In this document: in pieces, positions 1-7,960 of the stretch
How the letters are laid out: every line of letters starts with the position of its first letter
Position numbering within the stretch: the first letter of the stretch is position 1
Program-made: the position numbers and the translations under genes
The notes under the pieces: model-generated
Seen by the model: the letters and a program-made list of their open reading frames with translations, nothing else
What the model was told of the DNA's origin: nothing
Database searches by the model: none
NCBI RefSeq assembly: GCF_017798205.1
Contig: NZ_CP060010.1
Location: forward strand, 310,001-374,000
Direction of reading: 5' to 3'
Source of the DNA: Cognatishimia activa
GTDB taxonomy: Bacteria > Pseudomonadota > Alphaproteobacteria > Rhodobacterales > Rhodobacteraceae
DNA: 64,000 nt

Positions 1-2
1 GG

Positions 3-113
3 ATGCCGTTTGTCTCCCCTCAGGACCGGTGCATCCGCCTCAGCTGTGGGCGCCCCGAGGATTTGGCACATGTCGCCAAAGCCCTGCCCGAGGCGATTAA
101 GTCACTCTCTTAG
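3..113 (+). CDS. C-terminal end of a PLP-dependent aminotransferase (partial)
   Basis: The window opens inside a reading frame that ends at the TAG at 111-113. The visible 36 residues include 'IRLSCGRPEDLAHVAKAL', the usual closing stretch of fold-type I PLP aminotransferases (class I/II or MocR-like), where a last strand is followed by a helix with the pattern 'ED(L/I)xxxxxxL'. The catalytic part lies outside the window, so the substrate cannot be judged. An in-frame ATG at position 3 is probably internal. It runs in the same direction as the small membrane protein gene that follows after about 80 bp. Confidence 0.55.
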   Translation: MPFVSPQDRCIRLSCGRPEDLAHVAKALPEAIKSLS

Positions 114-191
114 GGCTCACGAAAAGGTGGTCTCGCATTAAGGCAAAACTGAGCTACACTTTACCTTAAGAGGAAAAGCTAAGGATTGCCC

Positions 192-395
192 ATGAAGGGC
201 CCGATGACATCAGCTCCGGATTATCGCGTCGCCTGCCTGTGGATGGGCTTTGTGAATTTGCTCATGGTCTTTGTGACCATCTGGGCGGTCTGGGGTCTGG
301 TCGCGGTAGGCATGCTCGCCTATGCGATCAACCTGTGCATCACCCGCCTCGCGTGGCGCAAAGCCCAGCGCGAAGCAGTCTATGTGAAACGCTAA
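192..395 (+). CDS. Small two-helix inner-membrane protein
   Basis: A 67-residue protein of unknown function. The start is placed at ATG 192 because AAGG at 181-184 lies 7 nt upstream; a TTG six bases earlier is in frame but less likely. Two hydrophobic stretches (about residues 13-31 and 33-50) are followed by a basic tail rich in Arg and Lys, which suggests a hairpin in the inner membrane with a cytoplasmic C terminus. Its stop overlaps by four bases the stop of the convergent aminotransferase gene. No family is recognised. Confidence 0.6.
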   Translation: MKGPMTSAPDYRVACLWMGFVNLLMVFVTIWAVWGLVAVGMLAYAINLCITRLAWRKAQREAVYVKR

Positions 396-1591
396 GCGCC
401 CTCAGCCACGACCCGCGCCGCAGCCGAAAGCCCGCCCGCGCCATGCGGTATGCCCAAAGCAATCATGCCGGCCTCGACCGTGCCCAGCATACCCAGCACC
501 ATATGCGCATTGAGATGTCCCATGTGGCCAAAGCGGAAAAAGCCCTCGCCTTTGGGGTCTTCTTCGGTCGACATGCCTAAGCCAATGCCAAGCGTCACGC
601 CGGCTTTTTCCTCAAGCCACGCCCGCAGCTCCGCACCAGCAGGCGCGCCAATATGTGCCGCTGTCACCGCGCAGGACCGATGGGCAGGATCTTTGATATT
701 CAAAGCCATTGGTCCTGCATCGCCCCAGGCATCCACAGCCGCCCAAATCGCGCGCGCGAGAACTTCATGGCGATGCCAAACCGCCTCCATGCCTTCTTCC
801 AGCAACATATCCAAAGCTTCGCGCAGCCCATAAAGATGATGGGTCGGGGCCGTGCCGCCGAAATATTGATAAAACGCCTCTGGATTTGCCCGTGGTTTCC
901 AATCCCAATAGCCGCTCACATGCGCGACCTTCTCCCGCACGGCCGCCGCACGGTCGTTAAAAAACACAAAGCCCACACCCGGTGGCACCATCATGCCCTT
1001 TTGGCTGGCGGCAATCATCAGATCCACACCCATGGCGTCCATCTCAAAGCGGTCACACCCCAAAGAGGCAATGCAATCCACCCCCAAAAGCGCAGGGTGA
1101 TCGCAGGCATCCAAGACGTCGCGCAAGGCGCGCGGGTCTGTCTTGATCGAGCTTGAGGTATCCACATGCGTGATCAGCACCGCTTTGATCTGGTGGTCTT
1201 TGTCCGCCTCTAGTCGCGTCTTGATCCGCTCCATGTCCATGGGTTCAAGATGCGGAAAGGGCATCAACTCAACCTCGGCCCCAATACTCTTTGCCATCTC
1301 TGCCCAGCCTTCGCCAAAACGGCCCACAGAGGGCACAAGAACCTTGTCTCCAGCGCCCAGAAGGTTACGCAGAGCCGCTTCCCAGACGCCGTGACCATTG
1401 GCGATATAAATCGCGGCATGGTGCTGGGTCCCGGCGACAACTTTCAAGTCACGTACGATGGTCTCAGTAATCTCAACCAACTCACCCGCATAAATGTTGG
1501 GCGCAGCGCGGTGCATCGCGCGCAACACGCGATCCGGCATCACCGAGGGGCCAGGAATGGCCAAATACGACCGGCCGTTGGACAGACTCAT
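392..1591 (-). CDS. Class V aminotransferase (serine/alanine-glyoxylate type)
   Basis: A 399-residue PLP enzyme of the alanine-glyoxylate / serine-glyoxylate aminotransferase group. It opens with 'LAIPGPSVMPDRVLRAM', the glyoxylate transaminase start. The cofactor-binding lysine is Lys198 in 'AASQKGM', with Asp172 and the 'GVDCIASLG' strand before it. Known members move the amino group of serine or alanine to glyoxylate in the serine cycle or photorespiration-like salvage; the exact donor cannot be read from the sequence. The ATG at 1591 follows an AAGAGG-like ribosome site. It stands alone, convergent with the small membrane protein and divergent from the ABC exporter, so it probably has its own promoter in 1592-1770. 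Confidence 0.85.
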   Translation of the reverse strand: MSLSNGRSYLAIPGPSVMPDRVLRAMHRAAPNIYAGELVEITETIVRDLKVVAGTQHHAAIYIANGHGVWEAALRNLLGAGDKVLVPSVGRFGEGWAEMAKSIGAEVELMPFPHLEPMDMERIKTRLEADKDHQIKAVLITHVDTSSSIKTDPRALRDVLDACDHPALLGVDCIASLGCDRFEMDAMGVDLMIAASQKGMMVPPGVGFVFFNDRAAAVREKVAHVSGYWDWKPRANPEAFYQYFGGTAPTHHLYGLREALDMLLEEGMEAVWHRHEVLARAIWAAVDAWGDAGPMALNIKDPAHRSCAVTAAHIGAPAGAELRAWLEEKAGVTLGIGLGMSTEEDPKGEGFFRFGHMGHLNAHMVLGMLGTVEAGMIALGIPHGAGGLSAAARVVAEGA

Positions 1592-1773
1592 GAAGGGACC
1601 TCTTAATCTTATGGGGCGACACTACGCCCTTGCCCTGAAAGGTCAATCTCTTGTCAGCAGGGGCAAGACTCTCTACATCACATCGCAATCAGGCCTTGCG
1701 TGGGCCGTCCCTGAAAGAGAACCCATGTCACTGACGCCACCTGAATTTGGCAATCCGAAATCGCATTTGAAGA

Positions 1774-3735
1774 ATGGATCGCAAGCGCATACGATCATCA
1801 GGCGCTCCAGACAGCGTTCAACAACGGGGCCTCGATCACCGCGTGACTGACACGACCGACAAGACCGCAGGATCTGCGCCCGAAGAAGGCGAGAGCAGCC
1901 GCGTCCTTTTGGGCTGGCTTTGGCGCAATTTCCTCCGCAAACACTTTATTTTTCTGCTTTTGGCGCTGGTCTTCATGATCATCGAAGGCTCTATGCTAGG
2001 GGCATTGGCCCGCATGATGCAGCCAATGTTTGATAACGTCTTTGTTGCGGGCGACACCGAGGCTCTCAGTTGGGTCGGACTTGTTATTATGGGCGTTTTT
2101 GTCGCCCGCGCGCTCTCATCTATTGGTCAGAAAGTCCTGCTTACCCTGATATCGCAACGGACAGCCGCAGATCTACGCACCCGGCTTCTAGATAAGCTCA
2201 TGCGTCAGGACATGTCTTTTCACCAACAGCATCCACCTGGCTATCTGATCCAGAGACTGCAGACAGACGTCATGCAGATCAATACTGTCTGGAATACAGT
2301 TCTAACCGGTGCTGGACGTGATTTCATTGGTCTTTTGGTCCTCTTGGGCGTTGCCGTCAGTGTGGACTGGCGTTGGACGCTCGTCGCTTGCATCGGTACG
2401 CCGGTTTTGGTTCTTCCCTCCGCTTTGGTGCAGAGATTCGTGCGCCGCCGCGCCCGCGAGGCACGCGATCTTGGTGCACGCCTGGCCACGCGTCTGGACG
2501 AGATCTTTCACGGTATCATTCCGGTCAAACTGAACCGCCTCGAAGACTACCAGTCCCGTCAGTTCCGAGAGCTCACCGGGTCTCTGGTCACCACCGAAGT
2601 CCGTTCGGCCACAGGGGCCGCGACCATTCCAGGCCTGATCGACATCATGGCAGGCCTGGGTTTTCTTGGCGTTCTCTTCTACGGCGGCTCTGAAATCATC
2701 GCCGGTGAAAAGACCATCGGCGAGTTCATGACCTTTTTCACAGCCCTAGGCTTTGCCTTTGAACCCTTACGCCGCCTCGGCGCGATCAGCGGGCAATGGC
2801 AGGTCGCCGCCGCCTCAATCGAACGGTTGCGCGAGTTGCTTGAGGCCGAGCCGACGTTGAAATCACCGCCCAAACCCCTGAAAACCCCAACCAAAGACCT
2901 CGCCATCCAATTTGACGACGTCTACCTGTCTTATGGCGACGCCAAAGTTCTAAACGGCACCAGCTTCACCGCCGAAGCCGGCAAAACCACCGCCATCGTC
3001 GGCGCATCTGGCGCTGGCAAATCCACGCTCTTTAACGTGCTGACCCGCCTTGTGGACCCAACCAAGGGTACCGCCCAGATCGGCGGCGTTGCCACCGCGA
3101 CCATGAGCCTCTCTGGCCTGCGCGACCTTTTTTCGGTCGTGAGCCAAGACGCCATGCTCTTTGACGAAACCCTGCGCGAAAACATTCTACTCGGGCGCAG
3201 CAACGTTACAGAACGCCAGCTGGCGCAGGTGCTGGATGCCGCCCATGTCAGTGACTTCGTCAAGAAAATGCCGGATGGCCTCGACACCCGCGTCGGCCCT
3301 CGTGGCTCGGGCCTCTCTGGAGGTCAACGCCAACGCGTCGTCATCGCCCGCGCGCTTTTGCGCAATACGCCGATCCTTTTGCTGGACGAGGCCACCTCGG
3401 CGCTCGACGCGCAATCTGAGGTTCTTGTTCAGGAAGCGCTTGATAAGCTGTCCAAAGGGCGCACAACTCTGGTCATTGCACACCGCCTCTCCACAGTGCG
3501 CGAAGCTGACAAGATCGTAGTCATGGACAAAGGCCGTGTCGTCGAGGAAGGCACACACGAAGACCTGCTGGCCCAAAACGGTGTCTATGCGGAACTTCAT
3601 GCGTTGCAATTTGCCTCGGATGGCCCAACCGCAGAAGAACGCGCCCGTCAAGGTGCAAGTCGCGGCGAGATCACAAACCCCGAGGTGAAACAGGGCTTTA
3701 TCGCGCGTCTCTTGTCGCGCCTGCCAAAGCTTTAG
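1774..3735 (+). CDS. MsbA-like ABC exporter (fused permease and ATPase)
   Basis: An ABC half-transporter of up to 653 residues that would work as a homodimer in the inner membrane, probably flipping lipid or exporting a hydrophobic substrate. An N-terminal six-helix permease (about residues 50-350) precedes one ATPase domain: Walker A 'GASGAGKST' at about residue 410, signature 'LSGGQRQR' at about 514, Walker B 'ILLLDEATSALD' at about 534 and the H-loop 'IAHRLSTV'. This order is typical of MsbA/ABCB proteins. The start is unsure: ATG 1774 has no good ribosome site and adds a poorly protein-like leader, while GTG 1843 would give a 630-residue product. The convergent glycosyltransferase gene ends one base away, which hints at an envelope role without proving it. 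Confidence 0.85.
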   Translation: MDRKRIRSSGAPDSVQQRGLDHRVTDTTDKTAGSAPEEGESSRVLLGWLWRNFLRKHFIFLLLALVFMIIEGSMLGALARMMQPMFDNVFVAGDTEALSWVGLVIMGVFVARALSSIGQKVLLTLISQRTAADLRTRLLDKLMRQDMSFHQQHPPGYLIQRLQTDVMQINTVWNTVLTGAGRDFIGLLVLLGVAVSVDWRWTLVACIGTPVLVLPSALVQRFVRRRAREARDLGARLATRLDEIFHGIIPVKLNRLEDYQSRQFRELTGSLVTTEVRSATGAATIPGLIDIMAGLGFLGVLFYGGSEIIAGEKTIGEFMTFFTALGFAFEPLRRLGAISGQWQVAAASIERLRELLEAEPTLKSPPKPLKTPTKDLAIQFDDVYLSYGDAKVLNGTSFTAEAGKTTAIVGASGAGKSTLFNVLTRLVDPTKGTAQIGGVATATMSLSGLRDLFSVVSQDAMLFDETLRENILLGRSNVTERQLAQVLDAAHVSDFVKKMPDGLDTRVGPRGSGLSGGQRQRVVIARALLRNTPILLLDEATSALDAQSEVLVQEALDKLSKGRTTLVIAHRLSTVREADKIVVMDKGRVVEEGTHEDLLAQNGVYAELHALQFASDGPTAEERARQGASRGEITNPEVKQGFIARLLSRLPKL

Positions 3736-3736
3736 G

Positions 3737-4414
3737 TTATTTGCGGTAGCTTTCCGCCAAATGGTCCGGCGAAGCCCCCAGAAAATAGCGCAAAAGCGTC
3801 ATCAGGTTGCGCCCGCCACGCTTTAGCCAACCGGCTCGCTCATAGCGCTCCCAGCTGGTCACGGCTTCGCAGGGAATGCCGCGCAACTGACCACGCAGCG
3901 CCCGCGCAATCGCCACGTCTTCCATCAAAGGAATCTCGGGATAGCCCCCAGCCGCGCGATAGGCGCTGAGCGGCACCAAAAGACCCTGATCCCCATAGGG
4001 CAAGCCAAAGACCTTCGAGCGTAAGTTCGCCCAGCCCGCGACCCATCTCGGGCCAAACCCAGTGGCATCAAACCGCAATCGAAAATATCCGGCCTGCCCT
4101 GTTCTCAAATGCGCAGAAACCTTGGCGGACCACCCTGCCTCAAGCAGCGTATCTGCGTGCAGGAACAACAGCCACTCCCCCCGAGCGGCCTCTGCCCCGC
4201 GCGCCAATTGCCCGCCCCGCGATGCTTTGCCAGAGACGATCACACAGCCCGCCTCATCAGCAATATCCAGCGTCCGGTCACCAGAGCCACCGTCGCTGAC
4301 AATCACCTCGCGGATCAGTCCAGCCGACAGCCCTTCCATCAACGCCTCAAGCGTTGCGGCCAGTCCTGCCTCGGCATTCAGCGTCGGAATGATGATTGAT
4401 AACGGAGCGCGCAC
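3737..4414 (-). CDS. TIGR04283-type family 2 glycosyltransferase
   Basis: A GT2 glycosyltransferase of 225 residues beginning 'MRAPLSIIIPTLNAE', the standard start of the TIGR04283 subgroup. Nucleotide-sugar binding is shown by 'VSDGGSGD' and by the metal-binding 'LHADT' (DxD-like). The acceptor region contains 'GLPYGDQGLLV' and 'PLMEDVAIARAL', both typical of this subgroup. GTG 4414 is preferred as start because AGAGGG lies just upstream and it gives the family's usual N terminus; an upstream GTG at 4441 would add nine residues. The acceptor is unknown; relatives are linked to arsenosugar-like and other small-molecule glycosylation. It is divergent from ygfZ with only a short gap. Confidence 0.8.
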   Translation of the reverse strand: MRAPLSIIIPTLNAEAGLAATLEALMEGLSAGLIREVIVSDGGSGDRTLDIADEAGCVIVSGKASRGGQLARGAEAARGEWLLFLHADTLLEAGWSAKVSAHLRTGQAGYFRLRFDATGFGPRWVAGWANLRSKVFGLPYGDQGLLVPLSAYRAAGGYPEIPLMEDVAIARALRGQLRGIPCEAVTSWERYERAGWLKRGGRNLMTLLRYFLGASPDHLAESYRK

Positions 4415-4480
4415 GTTTCCCTCTTTTGCACGGGCAGGCACTCTCTATATTAACTTAACGAAAAAGAACAGGATCAAGAC

Positions 4481-5218
4481 ATGGCAGACGCGCGACATAT
4501 CCTTCGGATCTCTGGAAACGACGCGAAATCCTTCCTGCAGGGCCTTGTGACTAATGATGTCGACAAGACAAGCGACGGGCTGGTCTATGCGGCTTTGCTG
4601 ACGCCGCAGGGCAAGTATCTGGCTGATTTCTTTATGCTTGCTGACGGCGAGGATATCCTCATCGACGTAGACGCGAGCCTTGCCGCGCCCCTGAAAATGC
4701 GCCTGTCGATGTATAAACTGCGCGCTGATGTTGCGATCACCGATGCGGACCTCTATGTCCATCGCGGCCTCTCTGATGCGCCTGAGGATGGGCATCTGGA
4801 CCCACGTGATCCAACCCTCGGATGGCGCGCCTTCCGCGATGTAGCGCAAACGGATGACACTACAGACTGGACCTCACTCTATGTAACCGCCGAGGTCCCC
4901 CAGACGGGCGTTGAGCTGCACTCAGACAGCTACATCTTGGAAATGGGTTTTGAGCGCCTGAACGGCGTCGATTTCCGTAAAGGCTGTTACGTCGGCCAAG
5001 AAGTCACGGCGCGGATGAAACACAAAACCGAGCTGCGGAAAGGTCTGGCCAAAGTCACGGTATCGGGCGCAGCGGACCCCGGCGATGAGATCACAGCCAA
5101 CGGCAAACCCGTCGGCACGCTACACAGCCGCGCAGGGAACCAGGCACTGGCCTATCTGCGCTTTGACCGCGCCACCGGAGAGATGCAGGCAGGCGACGCG
5201 AAACTAATGCGCCCTTAG
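4481..5218 (+). CDS. ygfZ: YgfZ/GcvT-fold folate-binding Fe-S cluster repair protein
   Basis: A 245-residue relative of the T-protein of glycine cleavage that helps assemble or repair iron-sulfur clusters in a tetrahydrofolate-dependent way. The diagnostic signature 'KGCYVGQE' is at about residues 167-174, holding the conserved cysteine that separates YgfZ from true GcvT. The N terminus 'ILRISGNDAKSFLQGLVTND' is the usual opening. It is shorter than the E. coli protein (326 residues), as is common in alphaproteobacteria. A strong hairpin terminator follows at 5246-5275. Confidence 0.9.
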   Translation: MADARHILRISGNDAKSFLQGLVTNDVDKTSDGLVYAALLTPQGKYLADFFMLADGEDILIDVDASLAAPLKMRLSMYKLRADVAITDADLYVHRGLSDAPEDGHLDPRDPTLGWRAFRDVAQTDDTTDWTSLYVTAEVPQTGVELHSDSYILEMGFERLNGVDFRKGCYVGQEVTARMKHKTELRKGLAKVTVSGAADPGDEITANGKPVGTLHSRAGNQALAYLRFDRATGEMQAGDAKLMRP

Positions 5219-5245
5219 TTTCATCTTGCCAAAAATACTCATGAA

Positions 5246-5275
5246 AAAACCTCCGACGCACGCGCCGGAGGTTTT
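5246..5275. terminator. Bidirectional intrinsic terminator between ygfZ and efp
   Basis: A perfect 10-bp stem pairs 5246-5255 with 5266-5275 (arm AAAACCTCCG). The A-run before and T-run after let it act in both directions, which suits its place between two convergent genes. Confidence 0.85.
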
Positions 5276-5296
5276 ATTGTTCACCGAAGCCGCGAA

Positions 5297-5860
5297 TTAA
5301 GCGCGTTCAGAGTATTCCATAGCGATCGTATCGACCACGATCATCTCGTCCTGCCCCACAAACGGTGGCACCATGACTTTGACGCCATTGTCCAAGATCG
5401 CAGGTTTGAAAGAGTTCGCTGCGGTCTGGCCTTTGACAACCGGCTCGGTCTCGACAATCTTGCAGGTCACTTTTTGCGGCACAGTGGCGTTCAACGCCTC
5501 AGACTCATAGAACTCGACCACGATGGTCATTCCGTCCTGCAAAAACGGGCGGCGGTCGCCCAGAAGATCGGCTGGCAGCTGGATCTGTTCGTATGTCTCA
5601 GTGTCCATAAAGATCAACATACCGTCGTCTTCATACAGGAACTGCTGGTCCTTCTGCTCCAGACGCACGCGTTCGACTTTGTCGGCAGAACGGAAGCGTT
5701 CATTCAGCTTGGATCCATTGCGCAGATTTTTCAGTTCGACCTGCGCAAATGCGCCGCCTTTGCCAGGCTTGACGTGGTCGACTTTAACGGCAGCCCAGAG
5801 GCCATCGTTGTGTTCCAGGACATTCCCTGGACGGATTTCATTTCCGTTGATTTTAGGCAT
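5297..5860 (-). CDS. efp: Elongation factor P
   Basis: Translation factor EF-P, 187 residues, the family's normal length. It relieves ribosomes stalled on proline runs. The N-terminal KOW-like domain carries the loop 'VKPGKGGAF' with Lys34, the residue that EpmA lysylates in E. coli, so the canonical lysine type is present. The S1-like OB domains follow. The start at ATG 5860 ('[13 protein letters not shown]') fits the family; a longer open frame upstream to 5983 is not conserved-looking. It is monocistronic between a terminator and the divergent 106-aa protein gene. Confidence 0.95.
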   Translation of the reverse strand: MPKINGNEIRPGNVLEHNDGLWAAVKVDHVKPGKGGAFAQVELKNLRNGSKLNERFRSADKVERVRLEQKDQQFLYEDDGMLIFMDTETYEQIQLPADLLGDRRPFLQDGMTIVVEFYESEALNATVPQKVTCKIVETEPVVKGQTAANSFKPAILDNGVKVMVPPFVGQDEMIVVDTIAMEYSERA

Positions 5861-6067
5861 GTGACAAAACCATGACGAAAGGGTTGATCGGATGTTCGCA
5901 GCACCTATATCTCGCCCTGAAAGACGTGACAAGCACGCGTATATCGTTCCGAGCCATGCACCCAACGCATAGAAGCTATGCAACTTTGGGGTACACGAAT
6001 CGAGTTCGATACGCCATAAGACGCCTCACGCCAAAAACACAAGACCAATAAAACAAAGGACGACGAG

Positions 6068-6388
6068 ATGATCGATTTCGTTGATGGCACTGCTTTTAAT
6101 AACGAACAGGGCAACCGCTCTCGCAAGCTGTTTGCCGCTGTCGTACTTGCTGCCCTGGATGACGCAATTGCGGATGACAAGAAATACGGGAATGGGCCCG
6201 ACCAAATCGCCCGTTGGGCGCGCTCTCGCGACGGACGCGAAGTGCTGTCTTGCGCGGGTATTGACCCGAACGAACGCGTGGTCAGCGGCCTGATGGAATT
6301 TGTTGGCAAAGGTGTGCGCACCTCTGTCGCTCTGTCCCGCGAAGAAAGCGAACGTCGCAACGCGGCGCTCGAGGCCGAAGCGGCTTAA
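6068..6388 (+). CDS. DUF6280-like conserved Rhodobacteraceae protein
   Basis: A 106-residue soluble, mostly helical protein of unknown role. It begins 'MIDFVDGTAFNNEQGNRSRK' and matches from memory a very conserved small protein of marine Rhodobacteraceae assigned to DUF6280; that assignment is not checked. There are no membrane segments or catalytic motifs. Both ends are charged and the middle has an 'IARWARSRDGREVL' stretch. The start is well supported by AAGGA about nine bases upstream. It is transcribed alone and ends in an intrinsic terminator at 6414-6440. Confidence 0.7.
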   Translation: MIDFVDGTAFNNEQGNRSRKLFAAVVLAALDDAIADDKKYGNGPDQIARWARSRDGREVLSCAGIDPNERVVSGLMEFVGKGVRTSVALSREESERRNAALEAEAA

Positions 6389-6413
6389 GTAGCCTTAAAA
6401 AGAACTCAGTGTC

Positions 6414-6440
6414 AGCGTCTCCTTCGGGGGGCGCTTTTTT
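6414..6440 (+). terminator. Intrinsic terminator of the DUF6280-like gene
   Basis: A 9-bp stem (6414-6422 with 6427-6435, including two G-T pairs) closes a TTCG tetraloop and runs into six T residues. Confidence 0.85.
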
Positions 6441-6446
6441 CTTGGT

Positions 6447-7010
6447 CTATCCGAAAAGCACGACGGCCCCAAAAAGCTCTAGCCCAACCAGAGCCACCAC
6501 GAAAACCGTCCGCCAGCGCCGCCAATCATCTTTGATAATCGCAAACCCACTGACCGTCGCAAGTGCCGCCGCCGCAGGCGCGACATAGCCCGCGTGATGG
6601 GCGCGATCCCAATAGCTGATCGGACTTTCGTAGATCCAATTGCTCAACGGCCAGAAATGCGCACGGCCGTCGTCGTGATGCAGCGGCAGATCTAAAACCA
6701 GATGCAAGATCGCAGCAGCACATAGCGCAATCCCAGCCGCGCTTTGTCGATAAGCGGCAATGCCCAGCAAAATCCCCCAAACAATAAAGGAGTTGTCGAT
6801 CGAAAAGATCGTTTGCCAAGTCGAACTAAAATACAGTTCTCCGAAGACGACACTTGGCGGGATGTTCAACAGGAACAAAGACGTCCCGGCCATCATATAC
6901 AGCGAGAGATCCGGCGCCAGACCTCCGAGAACGGCAGAGGCCACCACACGCGCATCGCCCTTGCGGGCAAAGGCGGCCCAGCCGATCAGGATATGAGCGG
7001 GTGTATTCAT
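6447..7010 (-). CDS. YdjM-like integral membrane protein (putative metal-dependent hydrolase)
   Basis: A 187-residue membrane protein with several hydrophobic helices. 'MNTPAHILIGWA' at the start and the histidine/aspartate-rich 'HLVLDLPLHHDDGRAHFWP' in the middle resemble YdjM/DUF457-type membrane metal-dependent hydrolases, whose His and Asp residues may bind a metal. No activity has been firmly shown for that family. It lies 33 bp downstream of the PopZ-like gene on the same strand and could be cotranscribed with it. Confidence 0.65.
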   Translation of the reverse strand: MNTPAHILIGWAAFARKGDARVVASAVLGGLAPDLSLYMMAGTSLFLLNIPPSVVFGELYFSSTWQTIFSIDNSFIVWGILLGIAAYRQSAAGIALCAAAILHLVLDLPLHHDDGRAHFWPLSNWIYESPISYWDRAHHAGYVAPAAAALATVSGFAIIKDDWRRWRTVFVVALVGLELFGAVVLFG

Positions 7011-7043
7011 CGGCAGCCATCCCTCAATACGGCTGCCATGGGA

Positions 7044-7889
7044 TTAGTCCATCTGGCGCGATGCAAGCGCGCGATTGATCTCACGGCGCACCAGTTTGCG
7101 GACATTGCGTGTGATGCGTTCACCCAGCGGGCCCTGCAGTTCCTGACGCACAATTTCACCGACCAGATCCCGCAGCATCTCTTCGTCCAGAACAGCCTCA
7201 TAGGGTGCGTCGTCCTGTTTTGGTGCTGACACGACCTCTGCGTCGATCACAGCTTCAGACGCAGGCTCTTCTGGTTGCCCCTCAGCCTCTGGTGCGGAGC
7301 GCGCGGTGTCCACGTTCTGACCCCACTCAAGCGCCTCAACTTCGGTGCCGGCATAATCCCCGTCACCCGCGGCTTCGGGATCAAACTCCATCTCGGAATA
7401 GCTGCGGACAGATTGCCATTCCACAGCAGGCATGACTTGCGCGTCTTCGACAGCTTCGGCAGTTACCTCAGGCTCTGGCGCCTCTTCGGAAGCGGCCTCT
7501 GGCGCGTCCTCAACGACCTCTTCAACCTCAGGGGCACTGCCCCGCAGCGCTTCCGCCGAGATCGTAGCGCCCTGCGTTGGCGCAGCGGTATCTGCTCCGG
7601 TTTTGGAAAGCGTCAGAACACGCGGCCCTTGTTCTGGCTCAGCCGTCGCTTTCGCCATTTCCTGCGCGACCAGATCCTCCATCGAAAGGCCAGACGCCTC
7701 AGGCGTTTTGGCCTCTTCCTCGACCCGCAAAGACGGGGTCAGGACCAGCTTGTCCGCCGCCTCTTGCACAGGCTTTTCAGCCGGAGCAACCGCTTCGGGT
7801 TCCGCCATTGTGCGCACATCTTCGGACACAAGCCTGCGAATCGAGGACAGAACGTCCTCTATTTCGTCTTTTTTCAAAGGGTCTGACAT
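7044..7889 (-). CDS. PopZ-like (DUF2497-like) acidic protein
   Basis: A 281-residue, very acidic protein with the three-part plan of the polar organiser PopZ. An N-terminal helix 'EIEDVLSSIRRLVSED' (residues about 9-24) resembles the PopZ partner-binding helix. A long Glu/Ala/Pro-rich, probably disordered centre follows (about 30-225). A C-terminal helical block of about 45 residues starts at 'EEMLRDLVGEIVRQEL' and ends in basic 'VRKLVRREINRAL'. PopZ forms pole condensates that hold chromosome origins in Caulobacter. The C-terminal part is not the textbook PopZ sequence, so this is a homologue in architecture rather than a firm orthologue. It may share an operon with the membrane protein gene downstream. 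Confidence 0.6.
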   Translation of the reverse strand: MSDPLKKDEIEDVLSSIRRLVSEDVRTMAEPEAVAPAEKPVQEAADKLVLTPSLRVEEEAKTPEASGLSMEDLVAQEMAKATAEPEQGPRVLTLSKTGADTAAPTQGATISAEALRGSAPEVEEVVEDAPEAASEEAPEPEVTAEAVEDAQVMPAVEWQSVRSYSEMEFDPEAAGDGDYAGTEVEALEWGQNVDTARSAPEAEGQPEEPASEAVIDAEVVSAPKQDDAPYEAVLDEEMLRDLVGEIVRQELQGPLGERITRNVRKLVRREINRALASRQMD

Positions 7890-7960
7890 TATTGTACCAC
7901 TCTTGCCTTAGCGGCCAGTGTAGCGCCAGACGCCCTGTGAAACAACAAGAGCCTGTCCGA

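Noticed and set aside
5861-5983. N-terminal extension of elongation factor P
   Set aside because: EF-P begins at the MPKINGNEI methionine in all families I know; the upstream codons give an unlikely Cys/Trp-rich leader.
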